Source: Paraphysoderma sedebokerense
Lineage: Eukaryota > Blastocladiomycota > Physodermatomycetes > Physodermatales > Physodermataceae
Assembly (NCBI GenBank): GCA_025602915.1
Contig: JAHLJZ010000004.1
Location: 496,001-560,000 of the forward strand
DNA length: 64,000 nt
Reading direction: 5' to 3'
Positions 1 through 11,986 of the stretch are shown here, piece after piece; the stretch's first letter is position 1; each line of letters starts with the position of its first letter. The notes under the pieces are model-generated. The model saw only the letters and a program-made list of their open reading frames with translations. It searched no databases and was not told the origin of the DNA. A program made the translations under genes and the position numbers.

Positions 1-2849
1 TCTTTCACGCCCTTGTAGTAGGCATCAGCAGCTATTCAACGCAAAGTTTGTCTCGTTCCTTGTCTATTTTGTGAAACAAACATAACAACTAAGGAATTCG
101 ATAACTTGATGTTCTCCTGAGCAGAAGACAGCCAGTTATAGATGTCGTCGTCGATCCAATACTTTCGAGTCACCTTCGACCGCATCAGGTGACTTCCGCA
201 TTCTATTAGCGTATCTACTATTTCCGCTTACAACCTTCCTTGCTAGCGTGACGGTGTTCAATTTCTGTACCAATGTGTGATGCAAATGAAGGATTATGAT
301 GGCCAGGGCGCTATTTTGGCAGATGAGATGTATGATTATGATGGGAAGCCTAATAGCATATGCTCACAGGAACCATTCATTTTCTAGGGGTCTTGGGAAA
401 ACTATACAAACAATTGCTTTAATTTGGACTCTCCTCAGTAAGCTCCGCCCATGATATACATTTTGTCTTATTACTAACAACTTTACTGTTGCATTAGAGC
501 AAACACCTTATTTTGGTTCGGGACCAGTCATTAGAAGGGGATTAGTAGTTTGCCCTGCCACTTTGGTGCAGGTAAATCAAGTCTACATTCCTTCCCCGGA
601 GCGACATCGATAGTTACCATTTACTCCTTTTAGAATTGGGCGAAAGAATTCAAAAAGTGGCTTGGGGATGGTATTGATTTATCTGTTACTACATGATGGT
701 CGCATATTGTATTACTTACAAACTATTGTTTAGAAAGGGTTCGAGTATTCCCTGTCGAAAGCAAAACCAATGTTCAGGACTTTTTAGTTGGAAAAATTTA
801 TAGCGTGATGGTGATTGGTTATGAAAAGTTGAGGACAATTCAAGACCTTTTGAAAACCGGCGGCTTTGACATTATAGTTTGTATGTCTGATCGGAGATTG
901 GCCAAAGAAACTTTATAATTCTTACAGACATCGAGCAGGTGACGAGGGACATCGATTGAAGAGCCCAAAAATCAAAACGAGTCTTGCGATTAAATCCCTA
1001 CCTACCCGAAAACGAATAATTTTGTCAGGGACGCCAATTCAAAATGATTTATCAGAGTACTTCGCCATGGTTGATTTCGTAAATCCTGGAATTCTTGGTT
1101 AGTGATGCATCTCTTCTGCTGTTTCTTAAACACGGTTGTTCATAAAGTCGAAAATAGGCTCGTATGCTACTTTCAAGACAGTTTTTGAGGAACCTATCAT
1201 CAAATCTCGACAACCTAACGCCACTCGCGAGGAAAAAGAATTGGGCTCTAAACGGTCAGAGGAGTTGACCAGGCTCACGTCCCAGTTTGTTCTCCGTCGA
1301 ACTGCCGAAGTGAACAATAAATATCTTCCGCCAAAAGGTATTTGTTTTGACTCAAATTTTTATTTCGATGTCTGACAACTGAAACTTGCATGGATGAAGT
1401 GGAGACGGTGGTCTTTTGCAAACCGTCTTCGTTACAGCTGTCCTTATATTCTTCCCTCATCTCTTCAAACTTCTTCCGGAACACCTATTCGAATTCGACC
1501 AGCACTTTGTCGGCCCAAAACGTATTAGTGTGTATCACCTACCTAAAGAAATTATGCAACAGTCCGTCTCTCCTGTTTTCGCGATTGTCCGCGCCTCCGA
1601 ACTCTTCGTCTGATTCCAAATCCAAAACCAGTAAATCCGAGAATATTGACGATGACGAAGTCTTGATTGACAAAAATGACTATGAAGCCAATATTAAAAT
1701 GAATAAAGGATTCCTGGAGGAGGTACTGGTGAAGCATAAAGACTATTTAAAAGAGTATTATCAGATGAGCAAGAAATTCCAGTTGGGATTATCCGGTTTG
1801 TGTGTTTAGTCATTGATGCGAAAACCAGTCATCTCATTATGTGCTACGTGTTTTCAGGAAAACTCGATGCTCTTTATCGATTAACTCAGACGGTTCTTAC
1901 GACCACTTCAGAGAAAATAGTACTTGTTTCTAACTACACTCAAACGCTGGACATCCTGGAAGAGATGTGTGAGATTCTGAAAGCCAGTTATTTTCGATTG
2001 GATGGGTATGTTATTTTTGAGTCGTTAAACAACTGAGAAACTTTCTCAATACTATGCTCGTCCTTAGTTCGACTCCGACAGCGAAGAGACAACAATATGT
2101 CGACTACTTTAACAAAGAGTCCCATCCAAACCGCGTTTTCTTGTTGAGTTCGAAATCCGGTGGATGCGGTTTGAATTTAATCGGTGCTTCAAGAATTGTA
2201 TTATTCGACATCGACTGGAATCCCAGCGTTGACCTGCAAGCCATGGCAAGAGTCTGGGTATGTAAATTTCGTTGCCGTTGGTTGCGTTTCACTACCCATC
2301 AGCTTTGTAACATTTCGATCCCAATTAGCGCGATGGTCAACGACATCAAGTTCATATTTATCGGTTTCTCACAACTGGAACGATTGAAGAGAAGATATTT
2401 CAACGGCAACTTTCGAAGCAGTCTTTATCGGCTCAAGTGCTGGGGGATTGGGGTGCCTCGACAGAGGCATCAACCCAGTTCACTAAAGAAGAGCTAAAAA
2501 GGATTTTTCAACTTAATATCGATACCAATTGTTGGGTTCATGAATGCCTGGGCTGTGAATGCGAGGATGGTGGTGATGAAAGTGTCAAAGAGATAGGGAT
2601 GAGAAAAAAAGATGTAAGTGATCCAATACTTCAAGGAACTCCATCTCTCAAAAGTTCATCCAGATTTACGCGATGTTAAAAACCGTTTCGAAATAGGTTA
2701 AAGATTTGACCGCATTATCAGAATTCCAACATTATTCCACCGGCAGCTTCAAATCCAATATGATGGAATCTATCGATCCTTCTTTAAATAAGGTTTTAAC
2801 ATCAGAAGATTGCAATGTCTCTTTTTTACTACAGAAACGAGTGAATTAG
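1..2849 (+). CDS. RAD54B: RAD54B/Rdh54-type SNF2 DNA translocase (5' end outside window)
   Basis: DNA-dependent ATPase that assists Rad51 in homologous recombination in the nucleus. The N-terminus lies beyond the left edge; the first exon I can place starts near 125 and encodes [15 protein letters not shown]. About ten exons are joined by GT-AG introns. Visible motifs: DEM|GLGKT split by an intron (about 320-395), CDEGH (about 940), SGTPIQND (about 1025), LRRT with KYLPPK (about 1290-1335), VSNYTQTL (about 1930), [13 protein letters not shown] (about 2145), QAMARVW|RDGQ across an intron (2240-2340), and TTGTIEEK (about 2370). The [14 protein letters not shown] and NYTQTL strings resemble RAD54B more than RAD54, from memory of the family. 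The C-terminal ECLGCECED also fits. The stop is TAG at 2847-2849, 120 bp before the next gene in the same direction. Confidence 0.9.
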
Positions 2850-2968
2850 AATTACCGACCGTGAAGAGTTCTTAATTTAGAGTAGACAGTTATCATTTCA
2901 TTTTCAGATACAAAAAATGTTTATGTAAATTTATATACCTCCTGTGACATAGTAATAACGATAATTGT

Positions 2969-5899
2969 ATGTATATTGAAACTAGCTGGAAAAACATTCT
3001 TCCTCGTGACAAGGGCGCCAACTTTGAAGCGTTTGTTCAAGACATCGCTGCCTCGCCTCATACCAGCAGATTTTTACCAAGTTGTACTGCGAATCAAATG
3101 CCACCTTTCCAAGCTTCCCCAAGAACAGATCTAGCAAGGTGGAAGTTATCTGTAAAAGAAGGAAGACAGTTTTGGTCCTTCATTGAATCATCTGTGAATC
3201 CACAATTCAAGCAAAACGCTTGCGAGAGATACTGGCTGGGCCTTGAGGATGAAAACTTAGCAGCGAAGGTAAGAAGGATTTTTTTCCTCAAACACTCTTA
3301 TTATATTTCTCTCAATTCATTTTTCATGATGGCCTTGGGATTTGCTGATTTTATTGATGATCACCTTAAAATCTTCGCTAGCCTGCGGATTATACTGCCC
3401 CATCGAGACCACTTGAAGCCGCTCGCAAAACTGTAAACTTTTTAACTGAAATTCAAACCGAGGACGGCCATTGGGCCGGTATGTTGATAACTATGGTAAA
3501 ATAATGACAAAATCTGGAATTCACTTATTTGTTTGCTTCAGGTGAATATGGCGGCCCCATGTTTCTGATACCCGGGCTGGCGATTTGCTGGTACGTCACT
3601 GGCCGACGAAATGATGTTTTGAATGAGTATCAAAGGATTGAAATGATTCGATACTTACGAAATATGGAAACCAAGCAAGGTGGTTGGGGAATGTAAGTCA
3701 TATGTGGAAAATTAGAATCGTGAAATACAAAGCTCAAACTACTCCTATTGCAGACATACCGCTTCACCTCCGACAATATTCGGGACAGTCCTTAATTACG
3801 TCGCTCTTCGTATCTTCGGTATTGCCCCCGATGATCCTGTCATGTTACGTGCTCGCAATTGGTTGCATGCCAATGGTGGTGCAACAGGGATACCAGCATG
3901 GGGAAAATTCTGGCTTTCAGTTTTAAACTGTTATAACTGGGAGGGTATGAATCCCGTCACCCCTGAATTATGGCTGTTACCCTACTGGGTTCCTTTTCAT
4001 CCTGGTAGAATGTGGGTACATACTAGAATGGTTTATTTACCAATGGGTTGGTTATACGGAAAACGATGGTCAGCCCCAGTTGATGATCTAATTTCTTCTT
4101 TGCGAGAGGTAAACTTAAGAGTGGTACTAAATTAGAAGGAGATTTCAAACTAATTTTTGATAATTACAGGAATTATATACCGAGCCATATGAAAAAATTC
4201 AATGGAGATCCCACAGAAATAAGATAAATCCTATCGATCTTTACGCTCCTCATACCCGCCTTGCCGAAATTCTCTTCGACGTGCTCTACGTATATGAATG
4301 TTTTCCGCTCTCTTTCTTGCGTAAAAAAGCCTTAGATCACACCTATGAACTCGTTCAGAAGGAGGATTGGAACACTGATTTTCTCGACATTGGTCCCGTG
4401 AACAAAGCTATGAACATGATCGTCGTATACGTTAAAGAATGTGAAGACAACGAAAATGCTGGTCGTGGGTACATTCCTGGAGAAGGTTTTGAAAGACACG
4501 TTGATCGAGTGAAAGATTTCTTATGGCTTGGTAGAGAAGGGATGATGATGAATGGCACAAACGGCGTTCAACTTTGGGATACTGCATTCGCAGTTCAAGC
4601 CGTACTGGAAGCTGGTTTGAAACACTATTTCATTCATTTGCGGTGACAACAAACTGATTGATTTTATTAAGGCTTCGCAACTGATCCTGAGATTTACCCG
4701 TCAATGAAAATGGCATTAGAATTCCTAGAGGTGACACAGATTCGCCGAAATGCTCCTCACGAGAGTTACCGCGAAGTTTCCAAGGGGGCGTGGCCATTCA
4801 GTAGTCGAGATCAAAGCTACACTGTTTCTGATTGCACAGCCGAAGGGTTGAAAACCGCATTATTGCTCCAGGAGTTGAAGTATGGAACTTTGATTGTTTG
4901 TAATTCATCCCTATTGATTGACCAGGTGTCTGTCATTCTAGGGAGTTCCCAAAACTCATATCAGATGATCGACTATTTGATGCTGTGAATGTATTGTTAT
5001 CAATGCAGAATACTGATGGTGGATTTGCCTCATACGAAAAAGCTCGGTCGGGTGAATGGTTGGAATGGCTCAATCCTGCGGAAGTTTTCGGTACTAGTCT
5101 TCCTTCTGATTGTACGAATTGAGAACTGTCCACCTAACACACGTTTGCACCGAAGGTAAAATTATGATTGAATACTCGTACCCAGAATGCACAACTGCCG
5201 TTGTTCTTGCATTGACTACTTTTAAAAAGCAATTCCCCGATCACCGTAGACAAGAGATTGAGTATGTATATCATTTTGATCTCGTAATTTCTCGATTCCT
5301 CTAATCAATCCCGCCCATTAGTTATACGATTATCCGAGCTGTTCACTTCATAAAATCTTCCCAACGTCCTGACGGATCTTGGTATGGTTCTTGGGCTATT
5401 TGCTTTACATATGCAATGATGTTTGCGCTAGAATCATTGGCATCGATTGGCGAATATTACGACAACAGTCCAACTGTTCGATTGGCATGCGAGTTCTTAT
5501 TGTCAAAGCAAAAGGAAGATGGTGGATGGGGAGAAAGTTACAAAAGCTGTGAACTGGTGGAGTACGTTCAAGAAGAAGAAAGTCAAGTAGTAAATACCTC
5601 TTGGGCGCTGTTGGCATTGATGTCCGCAAAGTATCCGGATGAAGAACCTATCAGGAAGGGTATCAAGGTAAACCTTCCCATAGCACTGAACGCGAAGAAC
5701 GATAAAGATCACTATCTGACTCTTGATCCTACAGCTTTTGATGTCAAAACAACTTCCAAGCGGGGCTTATAAGCAAGAGAAAATTGAAGGAGTTTTTAAC
5801 AAGAATTGCATGATCGCATATCCCAACTACAAATTCTACTTTCCAGTGTGGGCTATGGGCAAATATGCGCGATTATATAATAATCCTGTGATAAATTAA
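2969..5899 (+). CDS. ERG7: Lanosterol synthase (oxidosqualene cyclase)
   Basis: Cyclises 2,3-oxidosqualene to lanosterol in ER or lipid-droplet membranes; the committed step to ergosterol. The spliced protein shows the family in order: [17 protein letters not shown] (about 3128), [13 protein letters not shown] across an intron (about 3455-3550), KQGGWGM (about 3673), [32 protein letters not shown] (about 4562), the catalytic VSDCTAE (about 4825), [11 protein letters not shown] and DGGWGESY (about 5519). The QW repeats and the DCTAE aspartate are intact. Around eleven exons follow GT-AG rules. ATG 2969 adds about 43 residues before [11 protein letters not shown]. Most family members start close to that second methionine (3098), so 3098 may be the true start. 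The stop is TAA at 5897-5899. Confidence 0.93.
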
Positions 5900-6028
5900 A
5901 TTTGCAGTTGTTACAAAGTGTCACATATATAGACTGGTATAGTTCGTGGTATTGTTGATCTGTAATTTGCTGGTTCGCGAGTCGGGCAGATAGCAATGAA
6001 TGTCTCAATCTAAATCTACCAGACATGA

Positions 6029-6767
6029 ATGACTTACCGAAAGTCGTCAGTCATGGAACCACTGTTGACAACTTCCTCGACTGTGATAGCTCTTTTGGAA
6101 ATATATCTTGCATCGCAAGTGAGACATCAGTTCGGCATTGTCATTGCGACCGCAAACTTATTCTCAAGGATAATAGGTCAGAAGCTGGGAATTGGTATTT
6201 CATCAATTATCTCATTAATGCATGGACCATCAATTAATCTCAAATTAACGGTTGCATTACAACAAAGAACGTCCGTTCCCTCGCCTACATTTAATCCGAA
6301 TTCTCTCCTACTACACCATTCTACTGCTCGCGATTCAAATACTTTCACTCGATCTATTTCATTCATCCCATGTTTGGGCATCATTCCCTGAAGAATATCA
6401 AGCTTCCTCATTAAATACGGTGCTGGTCACTGAAACAGTGACCTTTAGAGCCCAGCATCTTGTTCCGACTCTACCATACACTATCCCGATTGCCTCAGAG
6501 TTGCTGGTGCAACTTATAGAGGAATGGAGTGAAATGAATAATGCCAGAATTATGAAAGCAAAGCCAGGTTTCCTGTGGATAAAATGTAGCACAAGGCTGA
6601 TTGGATTCGTAGATGATTTGGCGGTAGCATGGGAGGAAGTCGGACACCACAAGTTGATTTTGAGATTCAGAGGCCAATCAAGGGTGGGGGTGAGAGACTC
6701 AGGCTCAAATTACAAAAGGTTGAGGACTTTGGTGAACTTTTTAGAGAAGAATATAAAGAGGACTTGA
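6029..6767 (+). CDS. DUF1499-domain membrane protein (5' structure unresolved)
   Basis: The 3' part (about 6276-6767) encodes one membrane segment (about ILSYYTILLLAIQILSLDLF) and then a DUF1499 domain: FLWIKCSTRLIGFVDDLAVAW, then FRGQSRVGVRDSGSNYKR and the closing helix RLRTLVNFLEK. The pattern 'RLIGFVDD ... SRVGxxDxGxNxKR' is the family signature. The biochemical role of DUF1499 is not established. The reading frame upstream of 6249 is closed by a stop, so at least one 5' exon is needed. An open frame from ATG 6029 encodes hydrophobic sequence and may supply it, but I could not fix the splice sites. The end (TGA 6765-6767) is firm. The gene converges on the kelch gene, with 100 bp between stops. 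Confidence 0.6.
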
Positions 6768-6867
6768 GCTACTCTGATAGAAATCATGAATAACCCTTTC
6801 GAATATTTATATGCATTAGATTGTTAAATATATTTATGAACATTTCAATTTTCAACACGACTAAGAA

Positions 6868-7522
6868 CTACCTCCTGTTCCTACTGATGTTAACTTTTTC
6901 ACCTCCTTTCCCTTTTGCACCGATTCCAGAAGGCTCAGCAAGAGAATCTTCAATTTCAACTTCGAGCTTCAAAACTTCTTCAAGAAGCGGCTGCCATTCG
7001 GTCCATTTGTCTTTAGCTAAGTCGAAAGCTTCTCTTCGTAAGGCCTTCCCCGTGCTGCTGTTTTCAAGCTCGAAAGCTCTGCGAACCCAAAAGTCGTCTA
7101 GAATAAATAGCACAGGGTGAGATGTTTGTTCAATGGTAACGGTGAATGTTATAACTTACTGGTTCGCGAAAAATAGTCCGCCAACGGCTCTTTCGGTTTA
7201 GGGGCATTCTCCGCATCTTCCTTTTGCTGAAATAGAGGTTATTATCTGCAGCATGAATAGACGTAATTGAAGCTTTCTACTTACCCTTTTCAGTTCCATC
7301 TCTTTTTGAAGCTGTTCTTGGCGCTTACGTAGCTCAATTGCTTCTTCATCCTCTGACTCCTCCTTTTCGTTATTTAAAGGCCTTGATTTTTTAGATTTCT
7401 TTCCTCTCTTTATACTACGGTCTGCCGTATTCTCATTTCCGTCTAATGTTCCGTTTGATCCACTCTCGTCTACCGCATCTTCTGAATCCATGTCTTCCTC
7501 GCTGTCCACCTCGCTGTCATCG

Positions 7523-7560
<38 letters not shown>

Positions 7561-9690
7561 GTCGCTTTCCCCAGCCCACTGCGATTGAAGGAAATTTTGA
7601 AGTCCAATTAGTTGAGCCCAAATTTTTTAAAGGTAAAGCATACGAAGCTGACCTCATGCTCGATTTGCGACTCCTTAATGATTTTGAATGAATCCATTTT
7701 ATCAAGATTGACACACCAAAAGTCGTCGAGAGTATACTCTCTTGACATCAGGTCTAAGATACCGCCAAAGCTAATACCCTATGGTCATTTTATATGAGCC
7801 TGACAGATTAAATAGTGTAAAGTGACTTACATATAAAGATGATTTTTCTGAACACAAGTCATGCTATTAAAGCGAGGACAGGGTTTTAACTCTTCAACCT
7901 GATCGGAGGGACGTGAAGCTGAAGTCTGCGTCGGTTTTGATACTTGAGTTTGTGGTGTCAATTCTTGGACACTTTCAAGCTCGATATCACTTTCGACACC
8001 TTCATTCTTTTACAACAGTTCAGTTATAGGTAACCCAAGCTCGAACACTGAAATAATACATTAATGCAAACCTGAACAGCATTTGTTTCATTGTCAAGTT
8101 GCTCTGGCTTCTCCTTTCGGCGCTTCTTTTTCCCAGACTTGGCCTGCTTCAAATTGAGAGGATACCATTTATTGGAGTCGATTTGATAGACGAACCTAGA
8201 TAATTTATTAGTTAACCCCAAGGAAAAAGCTGAGATGGATATACGAACATGTCGTTATAACATATCGAAGTCATGTCTTCGTCCGATATTTCTTCATCAA
8301 AAACTCCGCCGAAAGCGACGGCACGATTTTTGTACACACTAATGGACATGCCACATCGTAGACTAGGATATATTCCAGATTTCTTTTTCCGTTCCCACTT
8401 AATCTGATTCATTTCGGAGGACATTTTCAAAACCCACATATCTCAAAATAATGTTAATATTTAGCCAAAAACGTATGGCAACGACGATAGCATACCTCCA
8501 TGTACCATTCCTTTGGCTTTTTCGCCCTTCACCACTACTTTGCAGTATCCCCCGTAAATGACGACGCCATCGTTCACTGGCCACATCTGAAATCCAGATC
8601 TTGCGGACGGAGCCATCATGGTGGACGGAAACTCTACTTTCTTCCAGGTATAATTTAGTGTATCAAAGATCCAGGTATCATTAAAATACTTGGTTGCATG
8701 ATGTGTGTCGTAAAATCCACCGAAAAGGACAATAAAATTTTTCCACAGCGCCATACGATGTCCGCTCCTTGGCGATGGTTTAAGTTTCAACTCTAATCGT
8801 TCCCATTCATTCGTTTTTAGATCAAACGACCAAAAATCCTGCACAATGGGTGGGAAATTTCGGTTAAAGAACTCGCTTTCTCGCGCAGCTTGACTTGGTC
8901 TACAGCCTACCTTATAGTGAAAGAACTGACTTTCGTTTTTGCTTGCAAATTCACCGCCAAATAGAAAGAGAGTTCCGCTCGGTGTAATAATTACTTGGTG
9001 GGATGATCTTGGCCCTGTATGGTGGGGTCAGGTTGCAGGATTTGCACATTAGAAGCAGGATAAGAGAGTGGTAAAAAGGAGTTAGAACCAAGTCAGTGAA
9101 AAGCGAGGAACATATTTCCATAGAATCTTTAATAAAAATAAAATAAACACCTGGGGAATTTGGGGATGATATTTTCTTCCACTCATCTTTCTCAATGTTA
9201 TAACTTAACGCAATCGAAAATCAGATTCAACTTAATTTCGGTAATAATTGAACATTTCGGGCGGACGTACCGAAACAGATCATTGTAGAATTCACACTTC
9301 GCGCCATCGTAGAATTCACCGCCAAATAATATTAATTCGTTTGTATTTACAGGATTTGCGGTTAAAGTAGCATTGGCTCGTCCTACAAAAGGTATAATGA
9401 AGTCAAATTCAGTCAATTCAGAATTTCGCGTTTTCGGTAGCGCTTAACAGTATGCAATGATTGGAAGTCAACGTACGGGATGGAGGTTCGCTCATCACTT
9501 CTTCGGTTACTCTCACACGCTCTGCTTGCTCCCTTTTGAATTGCTCAATAATCGATTCGATATCTTCTTCGTCGTCAGACTCCATCAGCTTTTTCCGGCC
9601 TTTCTTTTCTTTCTTGGCCAATTTGCGTTCATTTTTCTCTTGCACTTTGGCTTTCTTCTCCGCCTTTTTCTTTTTATCTTTTTTGCCCAT
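6868..9690 (-). CDS. KLHDC4: Kelch-repeat protein, KLHDC4/Kel3-like, with C-terminal DUF4110 region
   Basis: The start ATG (9688-9690) opens MGKKDKKKKAEKK, the lysine-rich head typical of KLHDC4. Kelch blades follow in separate exons: ELILFGGEFYDGAKCEFYNDLF (9270-9380), LFLFGGEFA (about 8960), SGHRMALWKNFIVLFGGFYD (about 8720-8765), GVVIYGGYCKV (about 8545), AVAFGGVFDEE (about 8310) and GGILDLMSREYTLDDFW. A long poly-aspartate run and the acidic SEEDMDSEDAVDES stretch come next, then a coiled basic/acidic helix. The C-terminus, DFWVRRAFELENSSTGKALRREAFDLA, resembles the DUF4110 tail of fungal homologues. The spacing and order match human KLHDC4 and yeast Kel3. The molecular role is poorly known. 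The stop is complementary to 6868-6870. Confidence 0.85.
7517..7563. repeat. (ATC/GAT)n trinucleotide microsatellite inside the kelch gene
   Basis: About fifteen near-perfect trinucleotide units. On the minus strand they read as GAT codons and give an aspartate run between WAGES and SEVDSEEDMD in the kelch protein. Length polymorphism is likely at such a tract. The histidine run seen when the plus strand is translated is only its shadow. Confidence 0.9.
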
Positions 9691-9896
9691 TTGAATATTC
9701 TGATAATCAGGTATCTTCAATTTCAAAGCTCAATCAAGAGTTGGTTAAGTGAGTTCGTGAGTGGCGAGGCACATGACAGGTAACCAGGGCAACCAGATGG
9801 AGTAACCTTTCCATTATGGATATCCGATATATTGATCTATCAATAAAAAGTTAGGTATCGCCTACTTAGGTACTATATACATTATTTTATTCTACA

Positions 9897-11591
9897 CTAA
9901 GTGCGCTGTGCGCAATCCCAGACTTTATGCATGTATCTAATAAACCCGGTATCACGGTGCTGGCGCGACAAGAAGGAAACAATTCTTTTAGCGGCAATCA
10001 AATTTAAGTCATCATAAGAAACTTACAAAACATACCATATCTAACCCTTTGCTGTATCTACTTTTGATCACCTCAACGAAACTGCTGTAATTCAATTTGC
10101 CGGCACCTAATACAATAGTTCCTGTTAACTAAAGTGCGGCAAAGGAAAAGTAAACAGAAAATCATACCATCGTGATCGAACACATAAAACAGAACATCCA
10201 GTTGTGCAGGCGTCAAGTCATAGTTGGTAGCTGCTCTAATAGCGCGTCGAAGATCATCTAGGATTGGAACAGATTTTACATTCTTGATTTTGTGCTGTAA
10301 TGGGCGGAAAATAAAAGGAAAGAATTACCTTTAGTAAACATTCCCCCGCTATCAAATCGACCCTCTCCTTCAGTGTAAATTCCCAAGGCCATGGTCACAT
10401 CATCAATTTTTTTGATAACATTATCGAATTCAATGAATTGATGAAACGCAATCCTTTCCTGTCGTAAGCAATATCAATTCGAGCACACTCAAAAAAATGT
10501 TGATATTGTCACCAGACGTACCGAATAAGATGGCATTTGATGGATTTTAGCCTGCAACTCCTCTAGCTTTTTGTGATCCACATAACTTACTAATGCATAC
10601 GCAAAATCCTTCATTGAAATAGTGTCTCCATCATCAACTTTGTAATTATAAAACTCCAGCTTCAACACCTCAAGCCTTAATCGCTTCATAAATCCATAGA
10701 ACTCATCATATGTCAATTTCTTGTCCCCTTCGTTGAAGAACAACGACAAGAGACCGGAGCACTTTTTGACAGAGAGAGAGCTCTGTTCTCGACTACCAAG
10801 CCGTCCGAAGAGGGGTATGTCGGCGTCGTCGTGTGTTATGTCCATGACTTTGGTGAATTCATTCCAATCAATTGAACCATTGCCGTCTTCGTCAAAGATT
10901 TTGAACGCGATTTCGAAGTGATGCTCTGGAGCTGCCATATTTGCAAGGTTAGAGAAGCAAATCTCCGTTACAGGGGGGAAGCAAATAAAGCATTACTTGT
11001 CAGCAAAAGCAAAAAAAACATGTATTCTTGAAAATCTATCAAGCCGTCTGAATTCATATCCGCTAACTTAAACAATTGAACGGCAGACTGGGCTTTCAGT
11101 CGTCGATAGCGCTACGACGAAATCAAGTTTTAGTGGGAGTATCATGGTGAACTCAACCTCTGCATTAACAATATAGTTACCTCATCTGGCATATCTGACG
11201 ACGGGACGTCTCTATAAGGCACAAGACTGCGAATAAAGTCTTCCGCTGTCATGTAATATTTTCCATTACGAGGTACGCTGGCGAAGTACGAAAACACCTT
11301 ATAGGGATGAGCAAAAGCCCTCAGTCTATTTTCATATAGGCCAATCTTTCGCTTCTTCCAACTGTCCACTGACCAACTATCATCTTGTGAATGCGCATGT
11401 TCCTTGTCGCAAAAATTTCGAGGGCGGAAATAGTATGCTGACGCCAGAACGGGTACCGCCCAGAGCAGACCATAAAAGACGGATTTCGGGTTTCTATCAC
11501 GGTAGATGCTGCCAGTGTGAGATCTAGAAAATGACAAGTAGGGAATTCGATTAGGCAGTCGACGTATGATGGTTCTGCCAAGATTGATCAT
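9897..11591 (-). CDS. MICU1: MICU-type EF-hand regulator of mitochondrial calcium uptake
   Basis: EF-hand protein that gates the mitochondrial calcium uniporter in the intermembrane space. The N-terminus (RTIIRRLPNRIPYLSFSR) looks like a mitochondrial presequence, followed by a hydrophobic stretch (YGLLWAVPVLASAYYF). Family strings: KRKIGLYENRLRAFAHPYKVFSYFASV (about 11270-11350), YMTAEDFIRSLVPY, LADMNSDGLIDFQEYMFF (about 11040-11080), HHFEIAFKIFDEDGNGSIDWNEF (about 10860-10920), FDHDG|AGKLNYSSF across an intron (about 10085-10185), and the C-terminal FIRYMHKVWDCAQ (about 9900-9945). Loops one and two are canonical EF-hands. The last (DHDGAGKLNYSS) lacks Asn/Asp at position 5 and Glu at position 12. 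The stop is complementary to 9897-9899. The start ATG is 395 bp from the divergent CPSF2 start. Confidence 0.88.
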
Positions 11592-11986
11592 TATGATTTA
11601 GTAGAGCAGGATGTCAGGGAGAATTCATGAAGGATGTCGGACGGACACAGAAAGACCAAAATCTGTTCAGTCCCGTCCCGCGCCTTACAAAACAAACGTC
11701 GATGTCGATGCCAGTCACTCCATATTGCAGAGGGCAGTAAATCATTCAGATCAGAAATCATAAGAAACGTAATATATATTTGGAATTCTTTGTTCATATC
11801 AAGAAGCAGGTACTAATAAGAATATTGTGCGTGTGTGCAAATTTTCTCTTCCTTAGTTTGCATTTTTGTTTACTGTTTTTGTGTGTTCTCTTGACGGCGG
11901 AAATATAGAAAATCGATACCTCCACAATACAATTAAGTGCTTAACCTTCAGACGCCATATTTCGATAAATAGTGGTTATTTCAGAG
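11592..11986. other. Intergenic, divergent promoter region of MICU and CPSF2
   Basis: The 395 bp between two outward-facing start codons must hold both promoters. I see AT-rich stretches but no CACGTG box and no convincing open frame; the short frames on either strand lack family resemblance. Confidence 0.5.

Noticed and set aside
4600-4670. Apparent frame break in ERG7 after AVLEAG.
   Set aside because: A clean GT-AG intron (about 4614-4671) rejoins the frame as [16 protein letters not shown], matching the family.
7446-7691. Plus-strand frame with a long histidine run.
   Set aside because: It is the complement of the poly-aspartate codons in the minus-strand kelch gene, with no other support.
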